Source: Streptomyces thermodiastaticus | GTDB lineage: Bacteria > Actinomycetota > Actinomycetes > Streptomycetales > Streptomycetaceae | NCBI RefSeq assembly: GCF_014656135.1 | Contig: NZ_BNBV01000006.1 | Span: forward strand, 62,001-126,000 | Direction of reading: 5' to 3' | DNA: 64,000 bases | Shown: one piece after another, positions 55,017-64,000 of the stretch | Layout of the letters: every line of letters starts with the position of its first letter | Numbering within the stretch: the first letter of the stretch is position 1 | Notes under the pieces: model-generated | Database searches by the model: none | Seen by the model: the letters and a program-made list of their open reading frames with translations, nothing else | Told to the model about the DNA's origin: nothing | Program-made: the position numbers and the translations under genes

Positions 55017-55739
55017 TCATTCGTCCTCGGCCAGGGTCACTTCCACACCGCCGACGAAGCCGGCGGAGAGGTTGTAGATGAAGGCGCCCAGGGTCGCCAG
55101 GGCCGTCATCAGGACCACGTCGATCACCGCGATGATCGTGGTGAACATCAGCACGTGCGGCAGGGACAGGAAGGACTGCAGGTCGAAGCCGTTGGACTCG
55201 TTGGACCCGGTGGCCTCGGAGATCGTTCCGCCGACCGTGGAGAAGACGCCCATGGCGTCCAGGACCATCCACAGCACGGCGGCGGCCACGATCGTGCAGA
55301 TGCCGAGGGCGAGGGACAGCAGGAAGCTGACCTTCATCACCGACCAGGGGTCGGCCTTGGCCACGCGCAGCCGGGCCTTGCGGGTGCGCGGGGTGGTGCG
55401 GGCGCCGGTGCGCGGCCTGCGGACCGCGCCGGTGTGGCCGTCCTCGGCCGCCGAGTAGGCCTGCGGCGGGTGGTACGGCGCGGCGGGCTGCTGCGGCCGC
55501 TCCGAGGGCAGCGGTGAGGCCGGGCGGCCGGCCGGCGGCTGGGCGTGACCTCGGGTGTCCGTCACCGCTCCCCCTTGGGGTCCGTGGGCGCCGGGTGCGT
55601 CGGCCGCGGACGGCCGCCGGATCGGCTTGAGGTTGGTCGTGCGCGTGTCGGTCACATGCGCGGCGGAGCCACGGCCGCCGCCGTCCGCTTCCGTACCCCT
55701 GGAGGTACCGGCTGATCCGGCGCCCGTGGCTCCGCTCAC
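55017..55739 (-). CDS. DUF3566 membrane protein downstream of gyrA
   Basis: 240 aa. A 125-residue disordered Pro/Gly/Arg-rich cytoplasmic N-terminus precedes the DUF3566 domain. That domain has two helices (VSFLLSLALGICTIVAAAVLWM and MFTTIIAVIDVVLMTALATL) and ends in FIYNLSAGFVGGVEVTLAED. The family is conserved after gyrA in actinobacteria (mycobacterial Rv0007), role unknown, perhaps in division or envelope. The GTG at 55739 follows GGAGTGAG, 18 bp after the gyrA stop, so co-transcription is likely. Confidence 0.9.
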   Translation of the reverse strand: MSGATGAGSAGTSRGTEADGGGRGSAAHVTDTRTTNLKPIRRPSAADAPGAHGPQGGAVTDTRGHAQPPAGRPASPLPSERPQQPAAPYHPPQAYSAAEDGHTGAVRRPRTGARTTPRTRKARLRVAKADPWSVMKVSFLLSLALGICTIVAAAVLWMVLDAMGVFSTVGGTISEATGSNESNGFDLQSFLSLPHVLMFTTIIAVIDVVLMTALATLGAFIYNLSAGFVGGVEVTLAEDE

Positions 55740-55757
55740 GATGACTCACTCCTCGTG

Positions 55758-58364
<2,607 letters not shown>

Positions 58365-58406
58365 TGCTGGTGGGGATCCTTCCTGGTGCGGTCAGCTGAG
58401 ACCGAC

Positions 58407-60874
<2,468 letters not shown>

Positions 60875-61456
60875 TCACCCATAGGTGTCGCCGGGGCCCG
60901 TGCTGCCCGGAGCGCGCAGCGGGCCGTGGCGCCGGGGGGCTCCGCCGGGGTTGAGCACACGGATCAGCCGCACCGTGCCGTGCCCGAGAGCCTCGTTGAG
61001 CCGGGCCACGAGCGAGGGGGCGAGCACCCGCAGCTGGGTCGCCCACGCCGTGGAGTCGCACTGGACGGTCAGCACCCGCTCGTCCTCGTCGTAGCGCTGC
61101 GGCACACAGTGCTTGGCCAGGTTCTCGCCGACGATCTGCGGCCAGCGCCCCATCACCCCGCCGACCGCGACGGGGGTCTCCCAGCCCCGCTCGGTGATCA
61201 GCCGGTTGATCGCCGCGCTCAGCGCCATCGGTTCGCGGCCGTCGGTGCGCACGGCCGAACGCCATCCGCCTCGCCGCGTCCGCCGCTGCGCCCGGGCGGC
61301 CTGGCCTCGTGCCTGGGCCGCCTCCTTCGCCGCGCGCAGCGCCACCCGCGCCAGGTCGACGCCGGAGGGCGCGGACGGCTGCGCGCCGGGCGGCGGGGAC
61401 TGCCGGGGCACGGGGGCCGGTCCGCGCCGGCCCGCCGGATCCGCCTCGCCGCTCAT
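60875..61456 (-). CDS. dciA: DUF721 protein, DciA-like replicative helicase loader
   Basis: 193 aa. A Pro/Arg-rich disordered N-terminus of about 90 residues precedes the DUF721/KH-like domain, with [19 protein letters not shown] and [19 protein letters not shown]. DciA is the ancestral helicase-loading factor used by bacteria that lack DnaC or DnaI. Its place between recF and gyrB near oriC fits replication initiation. The ATG at 61456 overlaps the recF stop as ATGA. Confidence 0.9.
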   Translation of the reverse strand: MSGEADPAGRRGPAPVPRQSPPPGAQPSAPSGVDLARVALRAAKEAAQARGQAARAQRRTRRGGWRSAVRTDGREPMALSAAINRLITERGWETPVAVGGVMGRWPQIVGENLAKHCVPQRYDEDERVLTVQCDSTAWATQLRVLAPSLVARLNEALGHGTVRLIRVLNPGGAPRRHGPLRAPGSTGPGDTYG

Positions 61457-62574
61457 ACCCGCTCCACCGTCCCGCCGGACACCGCGAATCTGCTGCCGGC
61501 CAGCATCCGCGGCACGTCGTCGTCGACCGCCGCGGTCACCAGCACCTGTTCGCCGGGCGCGACCAGCTCGGCGAGCCGCTCGCGGCGCCGGGCGTCCAGC
61601 TCGGCGAAGACGTCGTCGAGGATCAGCACCGGCTCGTTGCCCTCGGCGCGCAGCAGGTCGTACGAGGCCAGCCGCAGTGCCAGGGCGAACGACCAGGACT
61701 CGCCGTGGGAGGCGTAGCCCTTGGCGGGCAGCCGGCCGAGCTTGAGCACCAGGTCGTCGCGGTGCGGGCCGACGAGCGTGACGCCCCGTTCGATCTCCTG
61801 CTTGCGGACGTCCGCGAGCGCGGCCATCAGCTGGGCGTACAGGTCCTCGCGGGTGTGCGCCTCGCCGGGGGCGGACGGCTTGTACTCCAGCGCGACCGGG
61901 CCGCCCTGCGGGGCCAGCTGGTCGTAGGCCTTGCCGGCCAGCGGCTGGAGCGCGGTGATCAGGTCCAGGCGCTGGGCGAGCAGTTCGGCGCCCGCCCGGG
62001 CCAGGTGCTGGTCCCAGACGTCCAGCGTGGACAGATCCAGCGTGCGGCCGCCGTGCCGGCGGGCCAGCGCCGCGGTCTTCAACAGGGTGTTCCGCTGTTT
62101 GAGGACGCGTTCGTAGTCGGCCCTCACGCCCGCCATACGCGGAGAGCGGGCCGTGATCAGCTCGTCCAGGAAACGGCGCCGCTCGCCCGGGTCGCCCTTG
62201 ACCAGGGCGAGGTCCTCGGGCGCGAACAGCACGGTCCGCACGATGCCCAGCACATCGCGCGGTCTGCCCTGCACGGAGCGGTTGACGCGGGCGCGGTTGG
62301 CCTTGCCCGGGTTGAGTTCCAGTTCGACCAGCTGCTGCCGGTCGCCCTGCCTCACCTGCGCCCGGATCACCGCCCGCTCGGCTCCCACGCGGACCAGGGG
62401 GGCGTCGGAGGCGACCCGGTGGCTGCCGAGGGTGGCGAGATAGCCGACGGCCTCGACGAGGTTGGTCTTTCCCTGGCCGTTGGGGCCGACGAAGGCGGTG
62501 ACGCCCGGGCCGAGCGGGACCTCGGCCCGGGCATAGGAACGGAAGTCGGCCAGCGACAGATGCGTCACATGCAT
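61453..62574 (-). CDS. recF: DNA replication and repair protein RecF
   Basis: 373 aa SMC-like ATPase. Walker [14 protein letters not shown] is near residue 32, the signature region is [18 protein letters not shown] and Walker [12 protein letters not shown]. It loads RecA with RecOR on gapped DNA. The ATG at 62574 has AAGGAGG 12 bases upstream. It is co-directional with gnd and dciA. Confidence 0.96.
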   Translation of the reverse strand: MHVTHLSLADFRSYARAEVPLGPGVTAFVGPNGQGKTNLVEAVGYLATLGSHRVASDAPLVRVGAERAVIRAQVRQGDRQQLVELELNPGKANRARVNRSVQGRPRDVLGIVRTVLFAPEDLALVKGDPGERRRFLDELITARSPRMAGVRADYERVLKQRNTLLKTAALARRHGGRTLDLSTLDVWDQHLARAGAELLAQRLDLITALQPLAGKAYDQLAPQGGPVALEYKPSAPGEAHTREDLYAQLMAALADVRKQEIERGVTLVGPHRDDLVLKLGRLPAKGYASHGESWSFALALRLASYDLLRAEGNEPVLILDDVFAELDARRRERLAELVAPGEQVLVTAAVDDDVPRMLAGSRFAVSGGTVERV

Positions 62575-62654
62575 GGCGTGTGCCGACCTCCTTGCGCGTC
62601 GTGGACCGTGCCGCACGGTCCGGTGGGACTGCTTGCCTGTGACGGCGGAGCCGC

Positions 62655-63533
62655 TCAGGCCTTCTTCTCGACGGCGTGGCCGCCGAACTGGTTGCGCAGC
62701 GCCGCGATCATCTTCATCTGCGGCGAGTCCTCCTGGCGGGAGGAGAAACGCGCGAACAGCGAGGCGGTGATCGCCGGCAGCGGCACGGCGTTGTCGATGG
62801 CGGCCTCCACCGTCCACCGGCCCTCGCCGGAGTCCTGTGCGTAGCCGCGCAGGGCGTCGAGGTGCTCGTCCTCGTCGAGGGCGTTGACCGCGAGGTCGAG
62901 CAGCCAGGAGCGGATGACGGTGCCGCGCTGCCAGGAGCGGAAGATCTCCCGGACGTTGTCCACGGAGTCGACCTTCTCCAGCAGCTCCCAGCCCTCGGCG
63001 TAAGCCTGCATCATCGCGTACTCGATGCCGTTGTGGACCATCTTCGCGAAGTGGCCCGCGCCGACCTTGCCGGCGTGCACCGAACCGAATTCGCCCTCCG
63101 GCTTGAGCGCGTCGAAGACCGGCTGCACCTTGGCGATGTGCTCGGCGTCGCCGCCGTACATGAGGGCGTAGCCGTTCTCCAGGCCCCACACACCGCCGGA
63201 GACGCCGCAGTCCACGAAGCCTATGCCCTTGGCGGCCAGCTGCTCGGCGTGCTTCTCGTCGTCGGTCCAGCGGGAGTTGCCGCCGTCGACGACCACATCG
63301 CCGGGCTCCAGCAGCTCGGCGAGTTCGTCGATGGTCGACTGGGTCGGGGCACCGGCCGGCACCATCACCCAGACGACGCGCGGGCCCTGCAGCTTGTCCA
63401 CCAGTTCCTTGAGGCTGTGGACGTCCGCGAGGTCCGGGTTGCGGTCGTATCCGATGACGGTGTGGCCCGCGCGGCGGATCCGCTCGCGCATGTTGCCGCC
63501 CATCTTGCCGAGGCCGACGAGACCGAGCTCCAT
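62655..63533 (-). CDS. gnd: 6-phosphogluconate dehydrogenase, decarboxylating (short, GntZ type)
   Basis: 292 aa, the short class (about 300 aa) rather than the 470-aa enzyme. NAD(P) motif [12 protein letters not shown]. Substrate and catalytic residues are in [30 protein letters not shown] and the [19 protein letters not shown] block with the catalytic Lys. It converts 6-phosphogluconate to ribulose 5-phosphate. Its position between dnaN and recF is characteristic of Streptomyces. The ATG at 63533 follows AAGGA. Confidence 0.95.
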   Translation of the reverse strand: MELGLVGLGKMGGNMRERIRRAGHTVIGYDRNPDLADVHSLKELVDKLQGPRVVWVMVPAGAPTQSTIDELAELLEPGDVVVDGGNSRWTDDEKHAEQLAAKGIGFVDCGVSGGVWGLENGYALMYGGDAEHIAKVQPVFDALKPEGEFGSVHAGKVGAGHFAKMVHNGIEYAMMQAYAEGWELLEKVDSVDNVREIFRSWQRGTVIRSWLLDLAVNALDEDEHLDALRGYAQDSGEGRWTVEAAIDNAVPLPAITASLFARFSSRQEDSPQMKMIAALRNQFGGHAVEKKA

Positions 63534-63704
63534 CAGTTGTGTTCCTTAGTGGTGTCCGACGTGGCGTGAGGGCACATTCGTACCCGCGTCCGAGCCTAAA
63601 CCCGGATCTTCACGCACATCCGTGGGCATAGGCGCTCAAACGCACGCGCCTGAGGCCGCCGCGCGGTGGCCTCACCGAGGATGAGGACCACCGCCTCGCA
63701 GGGC
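63534..63704 (-). promoter_or_regulatory. 171-bp gap between dnaN and gnd
   Basis: Slightly AT-richer around 63600-63640 and likely to hold a gnd promoter. No hexamers are fixed. Confidence 0.35.
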
Positions 63705-64000
63705 TCAGCCGCTCAGCCGCACCGGCATGATCAGGTACTTGTACGACTCGTCCGCCTCGGCGTCCACCGCGGGCTTGCCGCCCAGCAGCGCCGGCTTGGT
63801 GGAGGTGGTGAAGGACAGCTGGGCCACCGGGGAGTCGATGGCGCTCAGGCCGTCCAGCAGGAACGTCGGGTTGAAGGCGATCGAGATGTCGTCGCCGTCC
63901 AGCTGGGCGTCGATCCGCTCCACAGCCTGTGCGTCGTCGCTGCTTCCGGCCTCCAGCACCAGCACTCCCTGCTCGAAGCTCAGCCGCACCGGGGTGTTGC
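63705..64000 (-). CDS. dnaN: DNA polymerase III beta sliding clamp (3' end only)
   Basis: The last 98 codons of the beta clamp are visible. The C-terminal clamp domain has ERIDAQLDGDDISIAFNP, FLLDGLSAID and the conserved end SYKYLIMPVRLSG, of which MPVRL forms part of the protein-binding pocket rim. The gene continues past base 64000, with oriC and dnaA expected beyond. Confidence 0.95.
   Translation of the reverse strand, partial: NTPVRLSFEQGVLVLEAGSSDDAQAVERIDAQLDGDDISIAFNPTFLLDGLSAIDSPVAQLSFTTSTKPALLGGKPAVDAEADESYKYLIMPVRLSG

Overview
The window is chromosomal DNA of a Streptomyces-type actinomycete. Base composition is very GC-rich, codons end mostly in G or C, and GTG starts and 1-8 base gene overlaps are common. 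The right end carries the actinobacterial origin-proximal block dnaN-gnd-recF-dciA(DUF721)-gyrB-gyrA, so oriC should lie just beyond base 64000 on the dnaN side. Most genes are on the minus strand and therefore point away from the origin.

Layout. (1) 1-9.4 kb: the 5' part of a thiamine-diphosphate E1 alpha gene, a phosphotransferase gene, two divergent membrane Ser/Thr kinases, the proteasome activator Bpa, a secreted Pro/acid-rich protein and a quinone oxidoreductase. (2) 9.5-12.9 kb: mobA, moeA and a K+ channel gene overlapping in series, with a perfect parS site at the moeA/channel overlap. (3) 12.9-17.2 kb: the branched-chain 2-oxoacid dehydrogenase operon bkdABC and its divergent Lrp-type regulator bkdR. 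(4) 17.3-28.6 kb: phenylacetate catabolism, with paaR-paaH (minus), paaN and paaABCDE (plus). These are interrupted by a minus-strand operon of DUF5819, HTTM and SpoU methyltransferase genes. (5) 28.7-33.8 kb: a rhodanese, a J-domain protein, a DUF2252 protein, tRNA-Leu and a long C-rich non-coding stretch. (6) 33.8-41.9 kb: the growth and division signalling operon fhaA-fhaB-pstP-ftsW/rodA-pbpA-pknB. (7) 42.2-48.2 kb: two class E sortases, pabA, a 53-aa membrane protein, a DUF881 protein, crgA, a rhomboid protease and a cyclophilin. (8) 48.6-55.7 kb: DUF5324, TerC, tRNA-Ala, an HTH protein, DLW-39, a small secreted protein, a foreign-looking VOC gene, tRNA-Ile and DUF3566. (9) 55.7-64 kb: gyrA, gyrB, dciA, recF, gnd and the 3' end of dnaN.

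How the parts relate. The 14-bp palindrome ACCGNNCGNNCGGT lies upstream of paaA and between paaH and paaN. It also occurs with one mismatch upstream of bkdA. This suggests that the TetR regulator encoded beside paaH controls phenylacetate catabolism and also branched-chain amino acid catabolism. Several signals reflect closeness to oriC: the parS site, a cluster of DnaA boxes between crgA and the rhomboid gene, and further DnaA-box-like sequences in the bkd and paa promoter regions.

A recurrent oddity is short perfect tandem repeats directly at the 3' ends of genes (bpa, the quinone oxidoreductase, paaN, paaE, DUF2252). In several cases the repeat unit includes the gene's own last codons or stop codon. 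Several genes also look leaderless, with a -10-like hexamer 6-7 bases before the start codon. No complete mobile element and no CRISPR array was seen.
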